Shown here one piece after another: positions 1-7,838 of a stretch of DNA of 64,000 nt. A program made the position numbers and the translations under genes. Location of the stretch: NCBI RefSeq assembly GCF_001424945.1, contig NZ_LMCW01000068.1, positions 108,344 to 172,343 on the forward strand, written 5' to 3'. How positions within the stretch are numbered: the first letter of the stretch is position 1; the number at the start of each line of letters is the position of its first letter. The DNA is from Rhizobium sp. Root1203 (GTDB taxonomy: Bacteria > Pseudomonadota > Alphaproteobacteria > Rhizobiales > Rhizobiaceae). Under the pieces are notes generated by a model. That model was not told where the DNA came from, did not search any database, and saw nothing but the letters and a program-made list of their open reading frames with translations.

Positions 1-63
1 GTGCGTGTCTTCGTGGACTGGCTGGTCAAATTGCTGGTGGAAGCCAAGCTGAACGAGACCTGA
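1..63 (+). CDS. LysR-family regulator, C-terminal fragment (cut by window edge)
   Basis: The window opens inside a reading frame that ends in TGA at 61-63 and gives about 20 residues, VRVFVDWLVKLLVEAKLNET. The VRVFVDWLVK pattern closely matches the C-terminus of the complete LysR protein at 2211-3101 (VRVFNDWLVK), so this is very probably the end of a paralogous LysR-type regulator whose body lies left of the window. Nothing can be said about its DNA-binding domain or targets. A strong terminator follows directly. Confidence 0.6.
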   Translation: MRVFVDWLVKLLVEAKLNET

Positions 64-69
64 CAGAAG

Positions 70-104
70 TGCGGCCCGGAAGGGAGTTCCTTCGACGGGC
101 CGCA
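70..104 (+). terminator. Terminator hairpin after the LysR fragment
   Basis: TGCGGCCCG (70-78) pairs perfectly with CGGGCCGCA (96-104). Inside it, GAAGG (79-83) pairs with CCTTC (89-93). T-rich sequence follows (TGATTTTTATTTC). Together this is a good intrinsic terminator seven bases after the stop codon. Confidence 0.75.
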
Positions 105-378
105 ACTGTCTGATTTTTATTTCATTCTTACATTCTCTGCCGCGCCACCAGGGGAAATGGCCCAGCAGGTATTTGAGGCTGGAGATCCGGGATTGGAGGC
201 GTCCCGGCTGCCCCTACCCCACTAATATAGACAATACGAATACAAATGTAAGTGCTCATTCTGCCGAACGATCATTCGCGAAATTGAAACAATGCCTGCG
301 GGTGCGCCGGTTTTGTATTGGCCGGAGCAAGTCGAGGGCCAGCTTTCGATCCCGAAACCTGACCCTGATCTTATGATT

Positions 379-1281
379 TCAGCCGATAGCGGATGGCTTT
401 AGCAGATCCTGCAGACCGATATTGCGGAACATTTCGGCCCGGACGCGGTCGGCAACACCATTGACGATTTCGGCACCGTCCTGCGAGGGATCCACATGAA
501 CGCGGAAGGGGCGCGTGCCGAACGGCATGGCGACGACGTCGACGATGGCAACTGCGACCGTGCCTGCATCGGCATCCGCTGGCTCCAGGGCGGCCAGGCC
601 CTGCAATGCCCGCTCCGGCACACCCTTGTATGGACCCTCGTTGTATTCGGCGGCCCGCACCGTGTCCGCAGGCGACCCGGAATGGGCGAAGTGATTGGTG
701 CCCTTGGTAAAGGCGCCCGGAACGACGATCGACGTCTCGATACCCCACCGGGTGAGCTCGGCGGCGTAGGAAACGGCCAGCGAATCCATCGCTGCCTTGG
801 CGGCGAAGTAGGGCGAGAGATATGGAGGCGTGCCGCCGCGGGTGCTGGACGAGGAAACCCAGACGACGAGGCCCTTCCCTTGCTTGCGCAGGTAGGGGAG
901 CGCAGCTCGGTTCACACGCTGGGTGGAGAGCACGTTGATGTCGAAGAGTTCGGCAAACTGTTCCGGCGTGAAGGCTTCGGCCGGACCAAACGACATATGG
1001 CCGGCATTGTGTATGACGACGTCGAGGCGCCCGGCGTCGGCGACGATCTTGGCGATGCCTGCTTCGACGGAGGCGTCGGAGGCGACATCGAGTTCGACCG
1101 AGCGCAGGTCGACGCCGTTTTCCTTGGCGAACGCTGCGGCATCCGCCACCGCCTTGGCGTTGCGGCCTTCCGTGGCGCGTATGCCGGCGTAAACCGTATG
1201 GCCTTCCTTGGCGAGGGCGCGGGCGGTGAGAGCACCGAAGCCGCTGGATGCACCGGTTATGACGATGACTTGCTTGCTCAT
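379..1281 (-). CDS. SDR-family NAD(P)-dependent oxidoreductase
   Basis: A 300-residue short-chain dehydrogenase/reductase. The Rossmann glycine motif TGASSGFG is at residues 9-16, NAG near 92-94 supports cofactor binding, and the catalytic Ser lies in WVSSSS with Tyr and Lys in YFAAK. The family reduces or oxidises carbonyl/hydroxyl groups in the cytoplasm; the substrate cannot be told. The start at 1281 is preceded by AGGAAGGA. It is the second gene of a probable two-gene operon with the SDR at 1347-2087 (65 bp gap), and both are divergent from the LysR gene at 2211, their likely regulator. Confidence 0.9.
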   Translation of the reverse strand: MSKQVIVITGASSGFGALTARALAKEGHTVYAGIRATEGRNAKAVADAAAFAKENGVDLRSVELDVASDASVEAGIAKIVADAGRLDVVIHNAGHMSFGPAEAFTPEQFAELFDINVLSTQRVNRAALPYLRKQGKGLVVWVSSSSTRGGTPPYLSPYFAAKAAMDSLAVSYAAELTRWGIETSIVVPGAFTKGTNHFAHSGSPADTVRAAEYNEGPYKGVPERALQGLAALEPADADAGTVAVAIVDVVAMPFGTRPFRVHVDPSQDGAEIVNGVADRVRAEMFRNIGLQDLLKPSAIG

Positions 1282-1346
1282 TGTCCTGTTCCTTCCTCGA
1301 GATGTGTTGATGGAGCGTTGGGGTCGGCGGCTCGCCGCCCGGCCAC

Positions 1347-2087
1347 TCAGACCATGCCGCCGTTGGCGCGCAGCACCTGGCCGTTGATCCAGGAGCCGTC
1401 GGGGCCGGCGAGGAAGGAGACCGATGCGGCAATATCCTCGGGTGTTCCCAGGCGTTCGAGCGGGTTCATCTTCGCCATGCGGGCGACGAGTTCGTCGGAC
1501 TTGCCGTTCAGGAAAAGATCGGTGGCCGTCGGGCCAGGTGCGATGGCGTTGACGGTGATTTTGCGACCGCGCATTTCCTTCGACATGATCGCCGTCATGG
1601 TTTCGACGGCGGCCTTGGTGGCGGCATAGACGCCGTAGGTTTCAAGCTTTGCGCCGACCACGGAGGTCGAGAAGTTGACGATCCGGCCGCCGTCGCGCAG
1701 GCGTTTGCCGGCTTCGCGCAGCGTGTTGAACGTGCCCTTCAGGTTGACGCCGATCTGCCGGTCGAAGTTGGCGTCGTCGGCCTCGGCGATCGAGGACAGC
1801 ATCATGATACCGGCATTGTTGACGAGGACGTCGATTCCGCCGAAGGCCGCTTCCGCTGCATCGAACATGTGGCGAACCGCTTCGGCGTCGCTCACGTCCG
1901 CCTTGGCCGTCAGTGCCTTGCCGCCGTTCTGTTCGATTTTCGCCGCCAACTGCTCAGCCGGAGCAGCATTGCCGGAGTAATTGACGACCACGGTGAATCC
2001 GTCCTTGGCGAGACGCTCTGCGATCGCTGCGCCGATGCCTCTGGAAGCGCCGGTAACCAGTGCGACTTTGTTTCCTGATGTAGCCAT
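1347..2087 (-). CDS. SDR-family oxidoreductase (FabG-like)
   Basis: A 246-residue classical SDR of typical family length. It has TGASRGIG near the N-terminus, NNAG in the middle, the YxxxK catalytic pair in YAATK, and an end (INGQVLRANGGMV) that resembles the usual 'xxDGG' finish of FabG-like enzymes. It likely reduces a ketone or oxidises an alcohol with NAD(P)H; FabG itself is unlikely because the gene is not in a fatty-acid cluster. It is the first gene of the SDR pair and is separated by 123 bp from the divergent LysR gene. Confidence 0.9.
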   Translation of the reverse strand: MATSGNKVALVTGASRGIGAAIAERLAKDGFTVVVNYSGNAAPAEQLAAKIEQNGGKALTAKADVSDAEAVRHMFDAAEAAFGGIDVLVNNAGIMMLSSIAEADDANFDRQIGVNLKGTFNTLREAGKRLRDGGRIVNFSTSVVGAKLETYGVYAATKAAVETMTAIMSKEMRGRKITVNAIAPGPTATDLFLNGKSDELVARMAKMNPLERLGTPEDIAASVSFLAGPDGSWINGQVLRANGGMV

Positions 2088-2210
2088 TGTCTTTCTCCTT
2101 CAGTCGTTTGCGCCGCAGCGCGTTTTCGATGAGCAGAAGATGACGCTTTCAATCCTGCGGATAATCATCCATTATTCGGCATCACTATCCGGGGATCGCG
2201 AACAACCGAG

Positions 2211-3101
2211 ATGGACAGATTCGATGCCATGCGGGTATTCTCCCGTGTCGTGGAACGCCGCAGTTTTACCGCCGCCGCCGAAGACACCGGCCTGCCGCGC
2301 TCCACCGTCACCGATGCCGTCAAGCAGCTGGAAGCCCGCCTCGGCGTCCGCCTGCTGCAGCGGACAACGCGCCATGTGAGCCCGACACTCGACGGAGAAG
2401 CCTACTACCAACGCTGCCTGACGATCCTCTCCGATATCGAGGATGCCGAAGGCGCATTTGCAGGCGCCAAGCCGAAGGGCATGTTGCGGGTCGATGTGCA
2501 CGGTACGCTCGCCCGGCATTTCGTGCTGCCCAGCCTACCATCTTTCCTGGAGACCTATCCAGACATCGAATTCTACATGAGCGAGGGCGACCGGCTGGTG
2601 GATCTCGTCCGCGAAGGCATCGACTGCGTGCTGCGCGTCGGCACCCCGCAGGATAGCGACATGGTGGCCCGGCGCGTTGCAATGCTCGAGGAAGTGACGC
2701 TGGTCTCGCCGGGCTATATCGAGAGATACGGGATGCCGGAGCATCCCGAAAAGCTGGAGGGGCACCGCATGGTCGGTTTCCGTTCGACGGCGACCGGCGG
2801 GATTCTCCCGCTCGAATTCATCGTCGACGGCGCCGTCCGCAACGCCGTGCTGCCTGCCGTCGTCACCGTGAATGCCGCCGAGAGCTTCATCTCGGCCGCG
2901 CGGCTCGGCCTCGGCATGATCCAGGTGCCGCGCTATCATGCAGAAAGGGATCTGGCATCCGGCGCGCTCGTTCACGTCCTGCCGGATTTCCCGCTCACCG
3001 AGACGCCGGTCTCTCTGCTTTATCCCCGCAACAGGCAGCTCTCGCCGCGCGTGCGCGTTTTCAACGATTGGCTGGTGAAGGTCTTTGCTCGACAATCCTA
3101 G
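2211..3101 (+). CDS. LysR-family transcriptional regulator
   Basis: A 296-residue protein with the standard LysR plan: an N-terminal winged helix (FSRVVERRSFTAAAEDTGLP, then the recognition helix through RLGVRLLQRTTR) and a C-terminal periplasmic-binding-like effector domain. The C-terminus VRVFNDWLVK matches the LysR fragment at the left window edge, so the two are paralogs. It is divergent from the two SDR genes across 123 bp, the classic arrangement for a LysR activator of its neighbour. The inducer is unknown. Only a weak Shine-Dalgarno sequence precedes the ATG. Confidence 0.92.
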   Translation: MDRFDAMRVFSRVVERRSFTAAAEDTGLPRSTVTDAVKQLEARLGVRLLQRTTRHVSPTLDGEAYYQRCLTILSDIEDAEGAFAGAKPKGMLRVDVHGTLARHFVLPSLPSFLETYPDIEFYMSEGDRLVDLVREGIDCVLRVGTPQDSDMVARRVAMLEEVTLVSPGYIERYGMPEHPEKLEGHRMVGFRSTATGGILPLEFIVDGAVRNAVLPAVVTVNAAESFISAARLGLGMIQVPRYHAERDLASGALVHVLPDFPLTETPVSLLYPRNRQLSPRVRVFNDWLVKVFARQS

Positions 3102-3152
3102 CAAAAAGCGCTTCACTTCCCGCCATTGTCGGAAGAACCGGGAGACGTGTCC

Positions 3153-3467
3153 ATGGCCATCACAGATGTCACAGTGCACCCAAAGGACGGCGGCTTCGTT
3201 GTTGCCTTCGGCGATCAGTCAGGCAACGGCATAGCAGTCACTCTCTACGCCGCAGCCTCTCCAGGGCTGACAAGCGACAACGCCATAACGCGCGCCAGGG
3301 CGCTGCTTGCGACAGCCCTGCAGAGCTCGCAGACGGATGGCCCGCGCGGCAAGGATCCGGCCCTTCTGGAAGAAGAGCTGGAGGAAGGCCTCGAAGATAC
3401 ATTTCCGGCAAGCGATCCGGTCTCGGTGACCGGGTCGACCATCGCTCACTCCAAACCCGGCCATTGA
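3153..3467 (+). CDS. Small protein of unknown function
   Basis: A 104-residue protein with no recognised enzymatic motif. The N-terminal half looks like a small folded domain (VTVHPKDGGFVVAFGD). The C-terminal half is acidic (EEELEEGLEDTF) and ends in a PASDPVSVTGST stretch, which I recall seeing at the ends of small rhizobial proteins. I chose ATG 3153 over an in-frame TTG at 3126 because GGGAG at 3140-3144 sits eight bases before it. It lies 51 bp after the LysR gene and may be cotranscribed. Function unknown. Confidence 0.7.
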   Translation: MAITDVTVHPKDGGFVVAFGDQSGNGIAVTLYAAASPGLTSDNAITRARALLATALQSSQTDGPRGKDPALLEEELEEGLEDTFPASDPVSVTGSTIAHSKPGH

Positions 3468-3552
3468 CCGCGGCCAGTTGCCGGAATCCCGCGGTTCCCA
3501 ATCGTATCGGCTGCGGTCGCGGCAGAACATCGTGCCAAAATCAGAAGGACAA

Positions 3553-4146
3553 ATGACGCAAGCGCTTGGTGCAAACGGCACCGCCCCCCTCACCGGCCAC
3601 GAGCTTCAGAGCTTCTTCGAGCGCGACGCCATCGCCGTGGCGCGGGAGCTGCTCGCCTGTCGTCTCTTCGTCGGCAATGCCGGAGGCCGCATCGTCGAGA
3701 CAGAGGCGTATTTCCCGGATGATGAAGCCTCTCATGCCTTTCGTGGCCCGACGCGGCGCAACGGCGCCATGTTCGGCCGCCCCGGCAACGTCTACATCTA
3801 CCGCATCTACGGGATGCATTGGTGCTTGAATTTCGTCTGCACTCCAGGCTCGGCGGTCCTCATTCGCGCGGTGGAACCGGAGGTCGGTCTTGCCGAAATG
3901 ATCGCGCGCCGCGGCACCGACGTGCCGGCGCAGCTTTGCAGCGGCCCGGGCAAACTCTGCCAGGCGCTCGGTATCGACATCGCTCTCAACGACCGGCTGC
4001 TCGACCGCAAGCCCTTTTCGATCGTGCCATCCGCGCGGCCTGCCGACATCGTCACCGGCAAGCGGATCGGCATAACGAAAAATGCCGAAGCACCATGGCG
4101 CTTCGGCATTTTGGGGTCGCCTTATCTCAGCAAGCCGTTTCGGTGA
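3553..4146 (+). CDS. DNA-3-methyladenine glycosylase (AAG/MPG family)
   Basis: A 197-residue protein of typical length for bacterial AAG-type glycosylases, which flip alkylated or deaminated purines out of DNA and cut the N-glycosidic bond in base-excision repair. The family signature is clear: VETEAYFPDDEASHAF (catalytic Glu region), RRNGAMFGRPGNVYIYRIYGMHWCLN (hydrophobic intercalating loop and active site), VLIRAVEP and CSGPGKLCQALGI. The start at 3553 is chosen because AGAAGG lies about six bases upstream; an in-frame ATG at 3478 has no comparable site. The stop abuts the stop of the convergent emrB-like gene, and a terminator stem sits inside the 3' coding end. Confidence 0.93.
   Translation: MTQALGANGTAPLTGHELQSFFERDAIAVARELLACRLFVGNAGGRIVETEAYFPDDEASHAFRGPTRRNGAMFGRPGNVYIYRIYGMHWCLNFVCTPGSAVLIRAVEPEVGLAEMIARRGTDVPAQLCSGPGKLCQALGIDIALNDRLLDRKPFSIVPSARPADIVTGKRIGITKNAEAPWRFGILGSPYLSKPFR
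4079..4112. terminator. Bidirectional terminator stem inside the glycosylase coding end
   Basis: A 13 bp perfect inverted repeat (4079-4091 and 4100-4112, arms AAAATGCCGAAGC and GCTTCGGCATTTT) has an 8-base loop. It ends in TTTT on the plus strand and in TTTTT on the minus strand. It lies 35 bp past the stop of the minus-strand emrB-like gene but within the last 68 bp of the glycosylase gene, so it can serve both convergent units. Confidence 0.75.
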
Positions 4147-5688
4147 TCATTCCATGACGGCGCTGTGGTCCATGACCGGCGCCACCTTCGGCTTGCGCAG
4201 CAGAAGCGCCAGGGGAATAACCGCAAGCGACATGATCATCAGCAGCTTGAAGTCGTCCATATAGGCGATGATGGTGGACTGCAGCGTGATCAGCTCGTTC
4301 AGCGATGCCCGTCCGGCGGCCGTCAGCGGGCTCAACCCGTGTGCAGCAGTCGCTTCGAAGGCCCGGTTGAACGGCGTCACATAGGCCGCAATCGTCTCGT
4401 GGTTCACCTGAGCGTTTTCCACCAGCAGAGCGGAAACGATCGAGATGCCGACGCTCGATCCGATGTTTCGCGACAGATTGTAGAGACCTGTCCCTTCGCC
4501 GCGCATATGCGCGGGCAGCGTCGAAAAGGCAATCGTCGTCAGCGGCACGAACAGGAAGCCGAGACCGGCACCCTGGACGAAGCCGACCGAAACGATGGTC
4601 CACTGCGACACATCGGGCGTCCAGCCGGTCATGTCGTACATCGCCCATGCCGTCAGGCTGAGCCCGAGCACCAGGAGAAGGCGCGTATCCACCTTGCCGA
4701 TCAGCCTGCCGACGATGAACATGCAGAGCATCGTACCCAATCCGCGCGGCCCCATGACGATGCCTGCCGTAATGACGGGGTAGCCCATCAGCGTTTGCAG
4801 ATAGGGCGTCATCAGCGCCAGCGAGGCGAGATACGTAATGCCGATCACGAAGATGAAGATCATGCTGACGCTGAAGTTCCGGTCCAGAAACAGCTTCGGA
4901 TTGACGAAGGATTTTTCGGCGGTCAGCGTGTGCACGATCAACAGATAGAAGGCCGCCGCGCACACGATTGCCTCTATCATGATTTCGCCGGACGCAAACC
5001 AGTTGAGCTGTTCGCCGCGGTCGAGAAAAAGCTGCAGCGACGCGATCCCGAGACTCATCATCCCGAAACCGAACCAGTCGAGCTTGGCCAGCATGTCCCG
5101 CTTCGTCTCCGTGACGTAGATGACGATACCCGCAAACGCCAGCGCGCCGATCGGCACGTTGATGTAGAAGACCCAGCGCCAGCTGATGTTGTCGGTGAGC
5201 CAGCCGCCGATGACGGGCCCGAGGACCGGCCCGACCATGACCGAGACGCCAAATAAAGCCATGGCCGAGCCGCGCTCCTCGACGGTATAGATGTCGAGGA
5301 GGATGCCCTGGGACAGGGGAACCAGCGACGCGCCGAACAGCCCCTGAAGGAGACGGAAGGCGACGATCTGGTTGAGAGACTGCGCCAGGCCGCAAAGAAC
5401 AGACGCGACGACGAAGCCGACGATCGCAGTCAGCAGCACCCGCTTGCGGCCGAACTTGGCAGCCAGAAATCCCGACGGCGGCGTCATGATGGCGGCCGCG
5501 ACGATATAGGAAGTCAGCACCCAGTTGATCTGGTCGGCGCTCGCCGAAACACTGCCCTGAATATAGGGCAGCGCCACATTGGCGATCGTGGTGTCCAGTG
5601 CCTGCATGATGACGGCCAGGATGACGCAAGCCGTGATCGCGCCTCGATTGGCAACCGGGGTGACCGGCGAAGAAGCGACGCTACTCAT
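4147..5688 (-). CDS. DHA2-family MFS multidrug efflux permease (EmrB/QacA type)
   Basis: A 513-residue integral membrane protein with about 14 predicted membrane segments, the length and topology of drug:H+ antiporter family 2. The DHA2 signature LDTTIANVALPYI appears in the first helix and the motif-C region reads MVGPVLGPVIGGWL. With the adjacent membrane-fusion protein it should form an EmrAB-type pump that moves hydrophobic compounds across both membranes with an outer-membrane channel encoded elsewhere. ATG 5688 overlaps the end of the emrA-like gene by 8 bp, indicating translational coupling; an upstream in-frame ATG at 5763 would lie deep inside emrA. Confidence 0.94.
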   Translation of the reverse strand: MSSVASSPVTPVANRGAITACVILAVIMQALDTTIANVALPYIQGSVSASADQINWVLTSYIVAAAIMTPPSGFLAAKFGRKRVLLTAIVGFVVASVLCGLAQSLNQIVAFRLLQGLFGASLVPLSQGILLDIYTVEERGSAMALFGVSVMVGPVLGPVIGGWLTDNISWRWVFYINVPIGALAFAGIVIYVTETKRDMLAKLDWFGFGMMSLGIASLQLFLDRGEQLNWFASGEIMIEAIVCAAAFYLLIVHTLTAEKSFVNPKLFLDRNFSVSMIFIFVIGITYLASLALMTPYLQTLMGYPVITAGIVMGPRGLGTMLCMFIVGRLIGKVDTRLLLVLGLSLTAWAMYDMTGWTPDVSQWTIVSVGFVQGAGLGFLFVPLTTIAFSTLPAHMRGEGTGLYNLSRNIGSSVGISIVSALLVENAQVNHETIAAYVTPFNRAFEATAAHGLSPLTAAGRASLNELITLQSTIIAYMDDFKLLMIMSLAVIPLALLLRKPKVAPVMDHSAVME

Positions 5689-6919
5689 GATCCTTGCCGC
5701 CGGAGCGGCCCAAAAGCTTGGAGACGAAATCCGGAAGGCCGCGGGCACGGCCCGTATCGACATCGACCACCGTGCTCATGCCGACGCGAAGCGGCGGCTT
5801 GCCCGCCGTATCCTTGATGCTGACGCGCATGGGAATGCGCTGGACGACCTTGACCCAGTTGCCGGTGGTGTTCTGTGCCGGCAGCAGCGAGAAGCTGGAG
5901 CCTGACGCTGGGCTGATGCTCTCGACCTTGCCCTTCCACTCGACGCCCGGATAGGTGTCGACGTAGATGCTGACCGTCTGACCCGGCTTCACGTAGGTCA
6001 GTTCCGTCTCCTTCGGGCTTGCCGCAATCCAGAGGTTGCTCGTCGATACCAGCGCGAAGGCTTGCGACGACGCCTGCAGGTAGGAGCCGGGCTGAAGAGA
6101 GTTCACATTGGTCGCGATACCGTCGAACGGCGCCTTGACGACGCTGTGGTCGAGTTCGCGCTGCGCGTCATCGACCTTCGCCTTGGCCTCGAGGTAGAGC
6201 GGATTTTTCTCGACGGGCTGATCGGCGTTGCCGCCGAGTTGCGCCAGCGTCGCAGCGGCCTCCGCCTTGGCGACGGCGACCTTCTGGCGGCCGGCATCGA
6301 GGTTGTGCTTTGCCTGATCGAAGGCGGCGCGCGTTGCGGCCGCGCTGTTGACGAGGTTCTGCTGGCGGTCGAACTCGCTCTGATAATAGGGAATGTCGGC
6401 TTCTGCCTGCGTGATCTCGGCCAGCGACTGCTGATAGCTGGCCTTCAGGTTCAGGATCTGGTTGCGCACCGCGCCGAGCTGAGCTTCCGCCCCGTCGAGC
6501 GCGATCTTGAAGGAATCCTGCCGCAGGCTGAAGAGCACCTGACCCTTCTTGACCGCTTCGTTTTCGTGGACGTTGATCTGGTCGACGATGCCGGAAACGT
6601 CCGTCGTCAGGCCAACCATGTCGGCTTGGATATAGGCGTTGTCGGTCGACATGATCTGACCGCCGTTGACGTAGTAGTATCCGCCGACGACGAGCGCGAC
6701 CGGCAACAATGCGAAAAGAACGGGCCGCGAGAGGCTGCGCCGGCGGCGGACCTTTGTGCCGCCGGGCGCAGCCACGGCAGTAGCGGGCGCTGAATTGGAT
6801 GAAGGCGCCTCGGCTACCGTTTCCTCACGGTCGGAAACCTCTATTTCTTCAACTGGGGTCTTGGTCTTGGTCTTGGCATTTGCGTCGGCGACGACGCGCA
6901 GGGAGTGTTTGTCAGCCAT
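5681..6919 (-). CDS. EmrA-like membrane fusion protein (HlyD family)
   Basis: A 412-residue periplasmic adaptor. The cytoplasmic N-terminus is charged (TKTKTPVEEIEVSDREE). One membrane helix follows (FALLPVALVVGGYYYV), then a biotinyl-lipoyl half (DQINVHENEAVKKGQVLF), a long alpha-helical hairpin, and a beta-barrel with the second lipoyl half. This is the plan of EmrA proteins that pair with DHA2 permeases. The gene overlaps both neighbours: its start overlaps the marR stop and its end overlaps the emrB start. ATG 6931 is an alternative start four codons upstream. Confidence 0.93.
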   Translation of the reverse strand: MADKHSLRVVADANAKTKTKTPVEEIEVSDREETVAEAPSSNSAPATAVAAPGGTKVRRRRSLSRPVLFALLPVALVVGGYYYVNGGQIMSTDNAYIQADMVGLTTDVSGIVDQINVHENEAVKKGQVLFSLRQDSFKIALDGAEAQLGAVRNQILNLKASYQQSLAEITQAEADIPYYQSEFDRQQNLVNSAAATRAAFDQAKHNLDAGRQKVAVAKAEAAATLAQLGGNADQPVEKNPLYLEAKAKVDDAQRELDHSVVKAPFDGIATNVNSLQPGSYLQASSQAFALVSTSNLWIAASPKETELTYVKPGQTVSIYVDTYPGVEWKGKVESISPASGSSFSLLPAQNTTGNWVKVVQRIPMRVSIKDTAGKPPLRVGMSTVVDVDTGRARGLPDFVSKLLGRSGGKDHE

Positions 6920-7376
6920 GGTTGGTCTCATTCTCGGCCAGGGGGGTCCGGCAGGCCTGCACTAGGTTGGTTTTCATCAGGGACAGGATCTGGAACAGCG
7001 CGTCGCGCTGATCGGCCGATACGCCATCCAATGCTTCGCCGCGCGTCACCTCTCCGATCTCGCGCATCGCCGCCAAAAGCGGCCGGGCTTCATCTCTCAT
7101 ATAGAGAAGCCATATGCGGCGATCGGTCGGATGCTGCCGGCGCTCGACAAGTCCACGCTCGGCAAGCTTGTCCAGACTGCGCACAAGTGTGATCGGTTCA
7201 ATTTCAAGGATCTCGGCGAGCCCGCCCTGGTGGATTCCCTCGTTGCTGGAGAGATACGCCAGTGTTTGCCACTGCGACCGCGTCAATCCGAGGCATTTGG
7301 CACGCTGCTCGAACCGCTTGCGCAACAGGCGAGCGATATCGTGCAGGAGGAAGCCGAGGGTCGGATTGCCGTTCAT
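6912..7376 (-). CDS. MarR-family transcriptional repressor of the efflux operon
   Basis: A 154-residue winged-helix regulator. The MarR pattern is visible in LGLTRSQWQTLAYLSSNEG, the recognition helix area LEIEPITLVRSLDKLAERGLV and the wing ERRQHPTDRRIWLL. As first gene of marR-emrA-emrB it probably represses its own operon and releases DNA when it binds a drug-like ligand. I start it at ATG 7376; an in-frame TTG at 7391 would add five residues. A palindrome suited to a MarR dimer lies at 7397-7415. Confidence 0.9.
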   Translation of the reverse strand: MNGNPTLGFLLHDIARLLRKRFEQRAKCLGLTRSQWQTLAYLSSNEGIHQGGLAEILEIEPITLVRSLDKLAERGLVERRQHPTDRRIWLLYMRDEARPLLAAMREIGEVTRGEALDGVSADQRDALFQILSLMKTNLVQACRTPLAENETNHG

Positions 7377-7396
7377 TGATGTTTGCGCCAATCATA

Positions 7397-7415
7397 AGCA
7401 CACTTATAATGTGCT
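7397..7415. promoter_or_regulatory. Candidate MarR operator
   Basis: AGCACA (7397-7402) and TGTGCT (7410-7415) form a perfect 6 bp inverted repeat around CTTATAA, within an AT-rich stretch just upstream of the marR start. The size and spacing fit a dimeric MarR site. It also faces the divergent RND operon. No binding data are available, so the assignment rests on position and symmetry. Confidence 0.5.
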
Positions 7416-7838
7416 CAGATATATTAAGCGTGTGCAACGCACAAGTGCGCCGATTGCAGATTCCGCAGATGCGACCAAAATGCCGCACCGGCTTTCCCGG
7501 CCATCCCCCGCTCCGGAACAAATGGCAGGAACCGCGTAACTGGAAGCTTGCACACGCTGCGATTATGGCTCCGGCTCGAAATTGCAACTGGTTGGCATTT
7601 GCTATTTTGTTCCCAGGCCGTTTATATACCTTGCACAGATACTTAGCAGCGAACAGCCTGACCCCCGCGCACGTGATTTCGCGCACGGCAAGTAGCAACG
7701 GCATCGTCGCGGACGCTCTTGGACGGCAGTGGAAATGCGGGCGAGACATTTTTCGTCCGAAAGCAGCAAGACATGACACGCACTATCTCATCGACATAAC
7801 GGGCGGTACCAAGCAACCGCCTCAACCGGGGGACTGCT
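7416..7838. other. Intergenic region between the two divergent efflux operons
   Basis: Together with the palindrome above, about 460 bp separate marR from the RND adaptor gene. No open frame here has convincing codon structure or a ribosome-binding site. It must hold the promoters for the minus-strand marR operon (left end, AT-rich) and the plus-strand RND operon (right end). I could not assign -35/-10 boxes with confidence. Confidence 0.4.

Noticed and set aside
173..376. 67-residue plus-strand frame near the left edge
   Set aside because: No ribosome-binding site, odd composition and no neighbours in operon. The region 105-378 is better seen as non-coding.
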